From NCBI GenBank assembly GCA_038146865.1, contig JAYQSL010000007.1, forward strand, positions 248,001-312,000: a DNA stretch of 64,000 nt. The letters run 5' to 3'. This DNA comes from GCA-2709075 sp038146865. GTDB lineage: Bacteria > Pseudomonadota > Alphaproteobacteria > MPNO01 > UBA2964. Positions 51,030 to 60,060 of this stretch are shown here, in pieces (position 1 is the first letter of the stretch; every line of letters begins with the position of its first letter). Under the pieces are notes generated by a model. That model searched no databases, was not told the origin of the DNA, and worked only from the letters and a program-made list of their open reading frames with translations. The position numbers were made by a program, and so were the translations under genes.

Positions 51030-51752
51030 ATGTGGAATGATATAAGTGATCTGAAAGATTTCTACGATAATCCTTTGGGGCAGGTGGTCCAGAGGATATT
51101 GGCAGACCAAATTCAAAAGCTTTGGCCCGATCTCAGTCGCTTATCGCTGTTGGGGCTTGGATTTGCTTTGCCCTATCTATCTTCCTTGAGAGGTAAATCA
51201 GTTGATATTGTTGCGGGGATGCCTTTGCAGCAAGGGGTGTTGCATTGGCCTAATAAGGACCTTGGCAGGGTTTTTACATACGACGAGGGCTCTTTGCCAA
51301 TTCCTGATCTTTCCTTCGACAGGGTTCTGATCGTCCATGGTTTGGAGTGTAGTGAGAATTTTCGTCAAATGATGCGAGAGGTGTGGCGGGTTCTGGAGGA
51401 TAGTGGTCGCGTGATTATTATAGTTCCCAATCGCCGAGGTCTCTGGTCAAGAATTGATAATTCCCCTTTCGGGAACGGGCTACCCTATACCCCCAGGCAA
51501 CTTGATCAATTGCTGCGGGACCTCCTTTTTATGCCGCTCAGAAGGACCCAGGCCCTTTTTTTCCCACCTAGCAGTTCTCGCGCGGTTTTGGCGTCCTGGT
51601 CAACCTGGGAAAATATTGGCGCTCGTATTTTTCATACATTTTCTGGTGTTTTAATCGTAGAAGCGGGAAAGCGGCTCTATGCCGGAACCCATTTGTTGGC
51701 TGGCAAACAAGCCAGAAAATTCTCTAAACCACAATCAGCAAGAGAGACCTAG
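51030..51752 (+). CDS. class I SAM-dependent methyltransferase-like protein
   Basis: ATG at 51030 gives 240 residues starting MWNDISDLKDFYDNPLGQVV, which matches the usual start of this alphaproteobacterial group found next to gloB; a TTG at 50982 is the alternative. LSLLGLGFALPYL (about residues 37-49) is motif I in a GxG variant (GLGFA), and VLIVHGLECSENFRQMMREVWRVLEDSGRVIIIVPNR corresponds to motifs II-III (given by position, about 99-135). No substrate is known for the group. The gene converges on metW. Confidence 0.85.
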   Translation: MWNDISDLKDFYDNPLGQVVQRILADQIQKLWPDLSRLSLLGLGFALPYLSSLRGKSVDIVAGMPLQQGVLHWPNKDLGRVFTYDEGSLPIPDLSFDRVLIVHGLECSENFRQMMREVWRVLEDSGRVIIIVPNRRGLWSRIDNSPFGNGLPYTPRQLDQLLRDLLFMPLRRTQALFFPPSSSRAVLASWSTWENIGARIFHTFSGVLIVEAGKRLYAGTHLLAGKQARKFSKPQSARET

Positions 51753-51764
51753 GTAGTCATGTGA

Positions 51765-52397
51765 TCAGTTTCTTTTAAGTAAAAAGATTGCCTGTTCGCC
51801 AAGCAAATTTGCGGACCTGCCATTTGAAGCAATTGTTTGTTTTTTTCCCTGGCCATCCACGGAAATGGCTACTTCTATTTCCAGATTGAGATTTTTGCAT
51901 AAAGTTACGAAGTCAAGGATTGTGCATGGGTGTATGTCTGGTGAGGAGTGCCAGGAAAATGCCGGGCTATTAACTGGCATTCTACCTCTGAATAAAAGGC
52001 CAATTCGTTTTTTCCAGTGCCCGAAATTTACAAATGAGACTACGGCATGTTTGCCTATTCTCACTAAATTGGAGACCACAACCTCTGGTTGCCTAGTAGC
52101 TTGAAGAGTTCGGCTCAGGACTACGTAGTCAAATGCATGTTCTGGATAGTCCGAAAGGTCCATATCCGCATCGCCTTGAATTACAGAGAGTCCCTTGGAA
52201 ACGCATGCGTTGACCCCATTTTGGCTTAATTCAATACCTCGTGCGTCGCCTGCTTTTTCTTTGGCAAGGTAGGCCAATAAGGCGCCATCGCCACAACCAA
52301 CGTCCAGTATCCGACTGTTGTGCGGTATTAGACCCGCTATAAGCCTGAGGTCATGTCTTAGGCCGCTCATTGTCATCGGCTGTGAGATTTCAGACAT
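51765..52397 (-). CDS. metW: methionine biosynthesis protein MetW
   Basis: The 210-residue methyltransferase-fold protein starts at the ATG within TGATG at 52397, sharing one base with the metX stop. Motif I is ILDVGCGDGALLAYL (about residues 29-43), and the MetW-specific AFDYVVLSRTLQATRQPE (about 87-104) and FVNFGHWKKRI (about 121-131) follow. MetW associates with MetX and is needed for or stimulates homoserine acylation. The coupling to metX is typical of proteobacteria. Confidence 0.94.
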   Translation of the reverse strand: MSEISQPMTMSGLRHDLRLIAGLIPHNSRILDVGCGDGALLAYLAKEKAGDARGIELSQNGVNACVSKGLSVIQGDADMDLSDYPEHAFDYVVLSRTLQATRQPEVVVSNLVRIGKHAVVSFVNFGHWKKRIGLLFRGRMPVNSPAFSWHSSPDIHPCTILDFVTLCKNLNLEIEVAISVDGQGKKQTIASNGRSANLLGEQAIFLLKRN

Positions 52398-53563
52398 CAA
52401 TATAGACCAATTTGGCCGGCGCAACCGTTGATGAAGCCCGCTAGAGTGCGATGCATTTCGGGTTCATCCAATAAAAACGCATCATGTCCTTTGTCTGTTT
52501 CAATTTCGATAAAGCTTACGTTTGCAGCGACCGCATTTAGCGCTTGGACGATTGTTCTACTTTCTGACGTGGGGTAAAGCCAATCACTTGAAAAAGACAT
52601 AACGCAAAATTTTATTTGATTGTTTTTGAAAGCATTTGCCAAGACACCTTCATGCTCTGCACTGAGATCAAAATAATCCATTGCACGCGTAATGTATAAG
52701 TAAGAGTTTGGATCAAATCGATCAACAAAGGTACTGCCTTGATGACGAAGGTATGACTCGACTTGAAAATCTGCGTCAAAACCAAATGTTAACGCGTCTC
52801 TACCTTGAAGCCTGCGACCGAATTTTCTGTGCAGGGCTGGTTCAGATAAATAAGTGATATGTGCTTCCATCCGGGCAACTGCGAGTCCTCTGACAGGACG
52901 TTTGTTCTCCTTGAGGTAACTGCCCTGACACCAGTCAGGGTCCGCCATAATCGCCTGCCTTCCAACCTCATTGAAAGCTATGTTTTGTGCCGAATGACGG
53001 GGGGCCGTCGCTATTGGCACGGCTGCAAATACACGGTCCTTGTATCGCGAGGCAAGGTCCAGTACTTGCATCCCACCCATCGAACCACCGATCACTAAAA
53101 ATAGTCGACTAATGCCAAGATGATCTAAAAGGCGTATTTGTGCATTCACCATATCGCTGATGGTGATCACAGGAAAATCGAGGCCCCATGGAGTTCCAGT
53201 TTTTGGGTTGATCGATACAGGTCCGGTACTACCCAAGCAACCACCGAGAATATTAGCGCAAATCACAAAAAGCTTATTCGTATCCACAACCTTCCCTGGT
53301 CCCACTAGGCGATCCCACCAGCCTGGCTTTCCGGTGAGTGGGTGGGGGTTCGCAACATACTGGTCCCCCGTTAGTGCATGACATACCAAAACAGCATTAG
53401 ACTTTTGAGGATTAAGTTCACCATAAGTCTGAAATGCAACAGTGAAGGGACTTAGCTGTTTTCCGCTTATCAACTTTAACGGCTCATCCAGACCGAGTTC
53501 GATCACGTGACCCGGCAATTCACCGCTTTTAAACTTTGATATAGATGACGATTCAGATGCCAT
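52397..53563 (-). CDS. metX: homoserine O-acetyltransferase
   Basis: ATG at 53563 gives 388 residues; a TTG five codons earlier is the alternative. The protein is an alpha/beta-hydrolase-fold acyltransferase with VCHALTGDQYV (about residues 62-72), the nucleophile motif VIGGSMGGMQVL (near 150) and the catalytic His in DKGHDAFLLD (near 365). It acetylates homoserine for methionine synthesis by sulfhydrylation; some MetX use succinyl-CoA. The upstream region, shared with the divergent chorismate mutase, has a direct repeat but no recognisable SAM-II riboswitch. Confidence 0.94.
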   Translation of the reverse strand: MASESSSISKFKSGELPGHVIELGLDEPLKLISGKQLSPFTVAFQTYGELNPQKSNAVLVCHALTGDQYVANPHPLTGKPGWWDRLVGPGKVVDTNKLFVICANILGGCLGSTGPVSINPKTGTPWGLDFPVITISDMVNAQIRLLDHLGISRLFLVIGGSMGGMQVLDLASRYKDRVFAAVPIATAPRHSAQNIAFNEVGRQAIMADPDWCQGSYLKENKRPVRGLAVARMEAHITYLSEPALHRKFGRRLQGRDALTFGFDADFQVESYLRHQGSTFVDRFDPNSYLYITRAMDYFDLSAEHEGVLANAFKNNQIKFCVMSFSSDWLYPTSESRTIVQALNAVAANVSFIEIETDKGHDAFLLDEPEMHRTLAGFINGCAGQIGLY

Positions 53564-53593
53564 TTTCACAAACCACAAGGTGTTTTTATTTCC

Positions 53594-53613
53594 CTAGGCC
53601 AGATAGCTAGGCC
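53594..53613. promoter_or_regulatory. tandem CTAGGCC repeat upstream of metX
   Basis: CTAGGCC occurs at 53594-53600 and again at 53607-53613, a 13-base period. CCTAG (53593-53597) can also pair with CTAGG (53607-53611). The element lies 30-50 bases before the metX start and may be an operator or a leader hairpin. Confidence 0.35.
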
Positions 53614-53714
53614 CTGGAAAATAAAATATCAATGATTTCTTTGCTTTTCGATGCCAAACCTTTTAATTGATATCGTGTTATTTTTGAGCTTTTTACTGTA
53701 ATCGGTCAAATTGC

Positions 53715-54554
53715 ATGGCGAAGGATAAAACTGATCTTTCCGAGGTCCGAAAGGAAATCGACGAAGTAGACTCAAAGATCCTAAGATTATTGATGCGGAG
53801 AGCGGAAATCGTTGATGATGTTAGGACAGCAAAATTAGCGACCAATACTGTGGCCTATCGTCCGGGGCGGGAGGCACAGGTGTTAAGAAGGTTGGCTGTC
53901 CTCCATAAAGGAAATTTTCCGTTGGCAGCCCTGATCCGAATTTGGCGAGAAATAATGGCTGCATCAGTAGCTATGCAACAAGATTTTTCTTGCGCTTTTT
54001 GTGATTTTGAGGCTGGAGGAGCTGAGGCCCTAGTCAAGGATAATTTTGGTGTAATGACTCAAATGTCCAAGTATGCTAGTCCGGACGAAGTTATCCGTGC
54101 AGTTAAGAACGGCGAGTGCTCAGTAGGGCTCTTGCCAAAGCCTATACAGAATGAGAGAAGGCCATGGTGGCAGCACTTTTATTTTGATTTGGAACACGAG
54201 CTCCGCATCTGCGGCAGTGCCTTCTCAGGAAATAATTTTTCATCTCCCGAGGCTCTGATTATTGGAAAGGTGCCGCCTGAAGAAACTGGAGCGGACAGCA
54301 CATATTTTGTACTAGAACACGATCGATCATTTGAAGAATTAGAAGCGGGGAAAATTTTTGGAGAACCGCTGATGGATTGTGTCTCGGTTGCAGGACCGAC
54401 AATTGGCAGAGATAGCGCCCATTTTTCTTTGCTGAAAATCAAAGGATTTTATCTGGAGGACTCAAGGTTTGGTGAGCCTCAATTAAAGGAGTTAATTGGC
54501 TTGACCGGTTGCAAATGTATCGGGGCTGCGCCTCTAGGAATTTTGGAAAAATGA
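53715..54554 (+). CDS. chorismate mutase fused to a prephenate-dehydratase-like domain
   Basis: The 279 residues begin with an AroQ-type chorismate mutase (about residues 8-92): SEVRKEIDEVDSKILRLLMR, then RPGREAQVLRRL and IRIWREIMAASVAMQQ. The remaining 185 residues resemble the periplasmic-binding-like fold of prephenate dehydratase. The catalytic TRF motif reads TYF (in ADSTYFVLE, about 195-203), and no ACT domain is apparent. Chorismate mutase activity is expected, dehydratase activity is not. First gene of an aromatic amino-acid operon with hisC and tyrA, which it overlaps by ATGA. Confidence 0.88.
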   Translation: MAKDKTDLSEVRKEIDEVDSKILRLLMRRAEIVDDVRTAKLATNTVAYRPGREAQVLRRLAVLHKGNFPLAALIRIWREIMAASVAMQQDFSCAFCDFEAGGAEALVKDNFGVMTQMSKYASPDEVIRAVKNGECSVGLLPKPIQNERRPWWQHFYFDLEHELRICGSAFSGNNFSSPEALIIGKVPPEETGADSTYFVLEHDRSFEELEAGKIFGEPLMDCVSVAGPTIGRDSAHFSLLKIKGFYLEDSRFGEPQLKELIGLTGCKCIGAAPLGILEK

Positions 54555-55654
54555 TGAAAAGTCTTATGCCTCGGCCAGGAATTATGGAGATCAAACCGTA
54601 TACCCCTGGCAAATCAAATTTGCCCGGTTTTCAGAATATTATAAAATTATCGTCCAATGAAAGTGCTCTCGGACCAAGTCAGAAGGCGGTAGATGCTTTT
54701 ATAAAGGCATCAAAAGATTTACATCACTATCCCGATGGTGAGGTTGCTGGCCTGAGAGAAGCCATTGGTGATGTGTACGGTGTTGATCCTGCTAGGCTAG
54801 TGTGCGGGGCGGGCTCGGATGAACTTTTTTATAATCTAGCTCGAGCCTATGCCGGACCTGGAGATGAAATCCTATATAGCAAACATGGATTTAACATCTA
54901 TCCGATCGTGGCGCATGCGGTTGGAGCAACGCCTGTCACTGCGCCGGAGAAAGAACTAGTATTCGATGTGGATGCGGTTTTAGAGGCAGTAACTGATAGA
55001 ACTCGGATTGTTTTTATCGCAAATCCCAACAACCCCACAGGTTCCTATATTCCTAGGGAGGAGCTAAAGAGGCTCCGGAACGGTTTGCCTGAAGAAATTC
55101 TGTTAGTGATTGATGGAGCCTATTCGGAATATGTCAGAAAGGCGGATTACACAGACGGAATTGATTTGGTTACTGACAGTCAAAACACAGTCGCGACCAG
55201 GACTTTTTCAAAAATCTATGGGCTCGCATCATTGCGGGTAGGTTGGGCTTTTTGCCCGGAAGAAATTGCCGGTGTTCTCAATAGATTGCGGGCGCCCTTT
55301 AATATAACCGCGGCCGCGCAAGCGGCCGCAATAGAGGCGGTGAACGATCAAGACCATATCAATGCCTCATTGGCACATAATGATACTTGGCTTCCTTGGT
55401 TGCGAGATAAATTGAGTTCGCTAGGATTACACGTGCATCCAAGTGTAGGAAATTTTCTTCTCGTTCAATTTCCGGAGAGCTCCGGCTGCACAGCCGATGA
55501 CGCGAATAAATTTCTTGCCTCCAGAGGGATTATTCCGCGTGAGACAGGGGGCTATGGCTTGCCCCAGTGTTTGAGGATTACTATTGGCAAGGAATATGAA
55601 AATCGTGCCGTTGAAAAAGCTTTGTCTGAGTTTGTCTCCCTCTTTAAAAACTGA
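54551..55654 (+). CDS. hisC: histidinol-phosphate/aromatic aminotransferase
   Basis: ATG at 54551 (ATGA overlap) gives 367 residues; a second ATG follows directly. Class I/II aminotransferase features are KLSSNESALGPS (about residues 32-43), FIANPNNPTGSYIP (about 155-168), IDGAYSEY (about 196-203) and the PLP-Lys segment TFSKIYGLASLRVGW (Lys near 219). Its place between chorismate mutase and tyrA implies use in tyrosine/phenylalanine transamination as well as, or instead of, histidine synthesis. TGATG overlap with tyrA. Confidence 0.93.
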   Translation: MMKSLMPRPGIMEIKPYTPGKSNLPGFQNIIKLSSNESALGPSQKAVDAFIKASKDLHHYPDGEVAGLREAIGDVYGVDPARLVCGAGSDELFYNLARAYAGPGDEILYSKHGFNIYPIVAHAVGATPVTAPEKELVFDVDAVLEAVTDRTRIVFIANPNNPTGSYIPREELKRLRNGLPEEILLVIDGAYSEYVRKADYTDGIDLVTDSQNTVATRTFSKIYGLASLRVGWAFCPEEIAGVLNRLRAPFNITAAAQAAAIEAVNDQDHINASLAHNDTWLPWLRDKLSSLGLHVHPSVGNFLLVQFPESSGCTADDANKFLASRGIIPRETGGYGLPQCLRITIGKEYENRAVEKALSEFVSLFKN

Positions 55655-56571
55655 TGACAGGTAAGGGAATGGTCAAGTTTAAACGCGCGGCTTTCCTCGG
55701 AATGGGATTAATTGGTTCCTCTCTCGCGCGCGTAATGAAGCGTGATGGCTTGGTAGACCATATCATCGCCTGTGCGCGTTCGAGTGAGACTCGGGAAACG
55801 GCTCTTAAACTTGGCATTGCGGACTCTGTTACAGATGAACCAGAGGCAGCGGTCTCAGGTGCAGACCTTGTTTTGCTGTGCACTCCAGTTGGAGCGTATC
55901 AGGATTTAATAAAAAAAATATCCGCTCATTTATCTCCCGAGACAATTGTGACTGATGTCGGCTCGGTGAAGCAGCAGGTTATCAGATCGATCAGGCCTCA
56001 TCTCCCAGAACATGTTCATTTCGTGCCGGGGCACCCTATTGCTGGTACAGAAAACTCGGGTCCGGCTTCTGGCTTTGACACCCTCTTTGAGGACCGTTGG
56101 GTGGTTTTGACCCCCGAGCCAGAAACCGAACCCGCGCCTATTGAAAAGGTGGCGTCTTTGTGGCGACAAGCGGGAGCACGCATTGAGATAATGGATGCTA
56201 TTCATCACGATAAGGTGTTAGCTATTACATCTCATGTTCCTCACCTCATTGCATACACTATCGTGGGAACTGCCAACGATTTGGAGGAACACCTGAAAGG
56301 TGAAGTGGTGAAGTTTGCTGCATCGGGTTTTCGAGACTTTACGCGTATCGCAGCATCAGACCCAATCATGTGGCGAGATATTTTTTTAAATAATCAAGAA
56401 GCAGTCTTGGAAATGTTAGGTCGTTTGACTGAGGATATCTCTGTCCTGCAGAGATGCATAAGAGATGCCGATGGCGAAAAAATGGAAGCGTTATTTACGC
56501 GAACTAGAGAAATCCGTAGATCTGTAATTGAGGCAGGTCAGCATATTCCCCCTTCACCAAAGGATAGTTAG
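55654..56571 (+). CDS. tyrA: prephenate/arogenate dehydrogenase
   Basis: The 305-residue TyrA has the Rossmann motif FLGMGLIGSSLAR (about residues 14-26), TDVGSVKQQVI (about 97-107), the catalytic PGHPIAGTENSG (about 125-136) and SHVPHLIAY (about 191-199). It oxidatively decarboxylates prephenate or arogenate. The start within TGATG at 55654 is chosen for coupling; ATG at 55669 with GGTAAGGGA upstream is a good alternative. It ends 3 bases before the convergent DUF2125 gene. Confidence 0.94.
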   Translation: MTGKGMVKFKRAAFLGMGLIGSSLARVMKRDGLVDHIIACARSSETRETALKLGIADSVTDEPEAAVSGADLVLLCTPVGAYQDLIKKISAHLSPETIVTDVGSVKQQVIRSIRPHLPEHVHFVPGHPIAGTENSGPASGFDTLFEDRWVVLTPEPETEPAPIEKVASLWRQAGARIEIMDAIHHDKVLAITSHVPHLIAYTIVGTANDLEEHLKGEVVKFAASGFRDFTRIAASDPIMWRDIFLNNQEAVLEMLGRLTEDISVLQRCIRDADGEKMEALFTRTREIRRSVIEAGQHIPPSPKDS

Positions 56572-56574
56572 TGG

Positions 56575-57615
56575 TCAATTCAAAATAGGGCGAAGTTTAA
56601 GAAGTCTAATTGGCCCTACTGCGAGCCAGCCATCTTGAGCTGTAATTGGGACGGAGATCTTATCCTTATTATTTCCGCTATTTTTTGCGCCGAAGCTGCT
56701 TAGTACCATTTGTAGTAAAAAAAGATCGGAGTCCTGCAGCACTCCTGTTTTGGCTAGAGATTGAAATAGTTTTCTGAAGCCGGAAGCCTCTATTTTAAGC
56801 GATGCGAGCAACCGTAATTCTTGGTCTACAGAATATGTGCCAACTGACTGAAAGTTTATTCCGCCCCAGTCTGCTTTGAGTTCGTTGATTTCAATCGCGC
56901 CTCCCGATTGCCTCCATTCTGATAGAGCCTCTCTCGGCCTTAGTTTGGTCCTATAATTTCCATAAATATCCCCTCTTAGAACAAGCCGCTTTATCGGAAA
57001 ATAAGCTGAATTTTTTGATTGGTTCGGTAGCTCAATTTCTTCTGCCGAAACATTCAGCCTGGCAAACTTCGGAATACCATTCTCAGATTTTTCCGAGGAC
57101 AGTGTGAGTTTAAGTTTAGGATTGTGAAAGCTTACTGAGCTAAGATTTCCTCCCAGGGTTTCAATTGTCTTGGAGAAAAATGTGTATCGCTTACGGTCAT
57201 GTTCTGCTGTCGAGATATCAATATTTAGTCCATCAAAACTTAGTTCGAAAAGCTTTTCTAGACTTTGATTAAACGCTTTTGTTGAAGTTTTCCCGCCAGC
57301 TACTACCGAGAGATCTCTCGGGTTTAGGGGTGACCAATCGAAAAAGACATAATTGCTGGACCAATGTAATGATTTTTTTTTGTCAAAAGGGGCTTTTATC
57401 GTAATTTCGCGGTAATTGGACCTCCACCGGAGAGGAAAACCCGTTTTCGTTCTTTCTGAGAACTCAATTTTCCACCCGTTATTACGCTTGTCGTCTATCC
57501 ATTGGTTTTCCTTGTGGCTAAGGTACAAAGCGCCTGTCCACCATGACAGGTACGTGAGCAGGAGTCCCGCTAAAATCAGGGAGATAACCCACGATAGTCG
57601 AAATTTTAATCGCAT
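56575..57615 (-). CDS. DUF2125 domain-containing membrane-anchored protein
   Basis: The 346-residue protein has one N-terminal membrane segment (VISLILAGLLLTYLSWWTGA, about residues 10-29) and a large, probably periplasmic, beta-rich domain. DUF2125 hallmarks are the Trp-containing NGWKIEFSERTKTGFPLRWR region (about 46-65) and LHWSSNYVFFDWSPLNPRDL (about 82-101, partly). The family is nearly confined to alphaproteobacteria, regularly next to tyrA, and has no known function; the fold is suggestive of AsmA-like envelope proteins. Confidence 0.85.
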   Translation of the reverse strand: MRLKFRLSWVISLILAGLLLTYLSWWTGALYLSHKENQWIDDKRNNGWKIEFSERTKTGFPLRWRSNYREITIKAPFDKKKSLHWSSNYVFFDWSPLNPRDLSVVAGGKTSTKAFNQSLEKLFELSFDGLNIDISTAEHDRKRYTFFSKTIETLGGNLSSVSFHNPKLKLTLSSEKSENGIPKFARLNVSAEEIELPNQSKNSAYFPIKRLVLRGDIYGNYRTKLRPREALSEWRQSGGAIEINELKADWGGINFQSVGTYSVDQELRLLASLKIEASGFRKLFQSLAKTGVLQDSDLFLLQMVLSSFGAKNSGNNKDKISVPITAQDGWLAVGPIRLLKLRPILN

Positions 57616-57689
57616 TTGGGCATATCAAAATGGATGGTAATTAATCTCCCATACATATAAGCTTTCCCTTCCCTGATTCTAATTTGTTT

Positions 57690-58577
57690 ATGTCTTATTT
57701 TCAAAAAAATAAAATGTCGCCCAGTATGACAGCGGCAGCCTCAGCCTTGTTTGTTTTTTTCTGGGCAAGCGGATTTATTTCCGCCAAATACGGTTTCCCC
57801 TTTGCTGAACCATTCACCTTCTTATGTTTGCGATTTTTAGTCGCGATAGTACTCCTAACGATAATCTGCTTTATCTGGAGAGTAGAGTGGCCAAAAACAC
57901 CCACTGAACTGGGGCATGTTGTATTGGCGGGCTGGCTTGTTCAGGCAACTTACTTGATAGGCGTATGGTATGGCATTTGGTTGGGTGTTGATACAGGTGT
58001 GGTCGCACTAATAGTGGGTATACAACCAATTTTGACGGGGACCCTGTCTGGCATGTTTCTGGGTGAAAAAGTTACTAAGATAGGATGGATTGGATTGGTA
58101 CTGGGTTTTGTTGGTCTCAGCCTGGTTGTCTCAGAAAAAGTCAATGTTGAGGGAACTCAGGGCTTAGGGGCACTATTTTGTGTTGTTGGCTTGCTCGGGA
58201 TTACAATTGGTACGCTCTATCAAAAAAAATATTGCGGGGCAGTGGATACGCGCGCTGCTGTTTTGGTTCAAAATATCGCCTCATTAGCTTTAATATTACC
58301 TCTAGCTTTCTTATTTGAAACGAGGGACGTGATTTGGGAAGGAGAATTCTGGTTTGCCCTATTTTGGTCTTCTATAGGACTTTCAGTGGTCGCCATTGCA
58401 CTTTATTTTGTCCTTGTGCAGAGGGGCGCAGCTGTGAAAGTGACTTCTATGATTTATCTTAGTCCCCCTACCACAGCGATTATGGGATGGGCTGTTTTTG
58501 GAGAGACTATGTCTGCACTTGCCTTGCTAGGTTTTTTGGCAACGGTGGTCGGGGTCGCTTTAGCCGCACGTGGTTAA
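57690..58577 (+). CDS. DMT superfamily (EamA) transporter
   Basis: About 295 residues with ten hydrophobic helices in two EamA repeats. Repeat one starts with ALFVFFWASGFISAKYG and ends with LGFVGLSLVVSE; repeat two ends with AVFGETMSALALLGFLATV. The GEKVTKIGW and FGETMS positions are typical of RhaT/YdcZ-like exporters of metabolites or amino acids. No ribosome-binding site distinguishes ATG 57690 from ATG 57714. The stop is 3 bases from the ChaC-like start. Confidence 0.9.
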   Translation: MSYFQKNKMSPSMTAAASALFVFFWASGFISAKYGFPFAEPFTFLCLRFLVAIVLLTIICFIWRVEWPKTPTELGHVVLAGWLVQATYLIGVWYGIWLGVDTGVVALIVGIQPILTGTLSGMFLGEKVTKIGWIGLVLGFVGLSLVVSEKVNVEGTQGLGALFCVVGLLGITIGTLYQKKYCGAVDTRAAVLVQNIASLALILPLAFLFETRDVIWEGEFWFALFWSSIGLSVVAIALYFVLVQRGAAVKVTSMIYLSPPTTAIMGWAVFGETMSALALLGFLATVVGVALAARG

Positions 58578-58580
58578 GAA

Positions 58581-59141
58581 TTGGTAAAAGATTTTTCAAG
58601 AACAGAAATTTTGGCTTCATTAACAGCAAACCTGTGGTTCTTCGCCTATGGCTCACTGATGTGGGAGCCAGGATTTGAGGTGGAAGATCGGTGCCACGGA
58701 CGTTTGTTCGGTTGGCATCGTTCATTTTGCATCGATTCTATCTTGTATCGTGGAACTCCGGAGGAGCCAGGGCTTTCTTTGGGACTAGATCTAGGGGGAT
58801 CCTGCAAAGGTATCGCCATAAAAATACCGACTAGGAATCGTGAGGAAATACTTGCAAATTTATCGGCGCGCGAGATGCCAGAGGAAATTTATTCGTGTCG
58901 ACCGGTGAAATTATTCACTGGAAGGGGTATCATTTCTGCGCTGACTTTAACGGTTAATCGTGACCATCGACTGTACAGCCCGCCGATAGACGTCAATCTA
59001 GCAGCAAAAAGGATTGCTTCTACTAAGGGTATTAAGGGAACCAACCTGGAATATTTGTCGAAAACAGTGTCACTTCTTGAAAAAGAGGGGATAACGGATC
59101 GGTCCCTTGTTGCTTTGCTTGACAGGGCCAAACAAGTTTAG
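58581..59141 (+). CDS. ChaC-like gamma-glutamylcyclotransferase
   Basis: The 186-residue protein has the substrate-binding signature FFAYGSLMWEPGFEV (about residues 21-35) with HRSFCIDSILYRGTPEEPGL (about 48-67), as in ChaC proteins. Such enzymes cleave the gamma-glutamyl bond of glutathione to give 5-oxoproline and Cys-Gly. The catalytic Glu is probably in REMPEEIY near residue 110. The start is TTG (58581) or the next codon GTG; both are close to the transporter stop, suggesting an operon. Confidence 0.87.
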   Translation: MVKDFSRTEILASLTANLWFFAYGSLMWEPGFEVEDRCHGRLFGWHRSFCIDSILYRGTPEEPGLSLGLDLGGSCKGIAIKIPTRNREEILANLSAREMPEEIYSCRPVKLFTGRGIISALTLTVNRDHRLYSPPIDVNLAAKRIASTKGIKGTNLEYLSKTVSLLEKEGITDRSLVALLDRAKQV

Positions 59142-59181
59142 ATGATTAGATTTTATTAAGAACGTTTTTAAGGGGATAATA

Positions 59182-60048
59182 ATGAAGCTGGTTAGCTTTT
59201 TTAGAGACAATCGTAGGCGCTTCGGTGCGATCGTTGATGATAAAATTTTTGACCTAACGGACATAGAAGTTGATGGGCAGCTTCAAAACGGTTTGAAAGA
59301 TGTATTAGGTAATGAGTCCGCATTAAATGAATTGGAGCGACTTTTAAGCAAGGGTAATCAGCCCGAGTTCGGGCTTGACGATGTAAGTTACATGCTTCCT
59401 ATCCCAGATCCCCACAAGATTTTCTGTGTCGGACGCAATTATCGAGCGTATCATGAGGTCTTGGAAGACGGACGTCCTGACTGGCCCAGTATCTTCCCTC
59501 GTTTTGTTGATAGTTTTAGTGCCCACCAAGAGTCGATTATTCGCGGAAAGGACGATGGTGATCAACTTGATTACGAGGGTGAACTGGTAGCCGTAATAGG
59601 AAAACACGCGCGGCATGTGCGTGAGGAAGATGCATTATCATTTGTTGGAGGCTACACCATCGCGAATGAGGGTAGTGTAAGAAATTGGATTGGGCGAGGA
59701 ACTCAAAATTGTCCGGTTAAAAATCAATGGCGGTCCGGTTCGATGGGACCATGGATCGTAACTGCAGAAGAGGTTCCAGATCCATCTGCGCTTAAGATTC
59801 ATACCCAGGTAAATGGGGAAACCCGCCAGAATGGTGGCACGGACATGATGATTTTTGATCTTCCTTTTGTAATTTCCTACATAAGCCGTTTTACGCCACT
59901 TGCCCCTGGAGATTGCATCTGTACCGGCTCTCCAGGTGGGTCTGCTATTGAACACGATCCACCCGGATATTTGGCTCCTGGAAATGTCCTGGAGGTAAGC
60001 ATAGGGGGAATAGGAACATTGCGGAATGTGATAGAGGCGGAGCTCTAG
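59182..60048 (+). CDS. fumarylacetoacetate hydrolase family protein
   Basis: The 288 residues show the FAH C-terminal fold. An N-terminal MKLVSFFRDNRRRFGAI extension is followed by KIFCVGRNYRAYHEV (about residues 74-88), the metal-site Glu pair in LDYEGELVAVIGKHAR (about 130-145), and CTGSPGGSAI (about 253-262). Members hydrolyse C-C bonds in, or isomerise and decarboxylate, aromatic meta-cleavage products. AAGGGG stands before the ATG. It may serve the catabolic gene set, but that set is 40 kb away; the exact reaction is open. Confidence 0.9.
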   Translation: MKLVSFFRDNRRRFGAIVDDKIFDLTDIEVDGQLQNGLKDVLGNESALNELERLLSKGNQPEFGLDDVSYMLPIPDPHKIFCVGRNYRAYHEVLEDGRPDWPSIFPRFVDSFSAHQESIIRGKDDGDQLDYEGELVAVIGKHARHVREEDALSFVGGYTIANEGSVRNWIGRGTQNCPVKNQWRSGSMGPWIVTAEEVPDPSALKIHTQVNGETRQNGGTDMMIFDLPFVISYISRFTPLAPGDCICTGSPGGSAIEHDPPGYLAPGNVLEVSIGGIGTLRNVIEAEL

Positions 60049-60060
60049 GTTAGGGGATTA

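Noticed and set aside
53564..53714. SAM-II riboswitch upstream of metX
   Set aside because: The conserved SAM-II pseudoknot sequence pattern is not present by eye; only the CTAGGCC repeats stand out.
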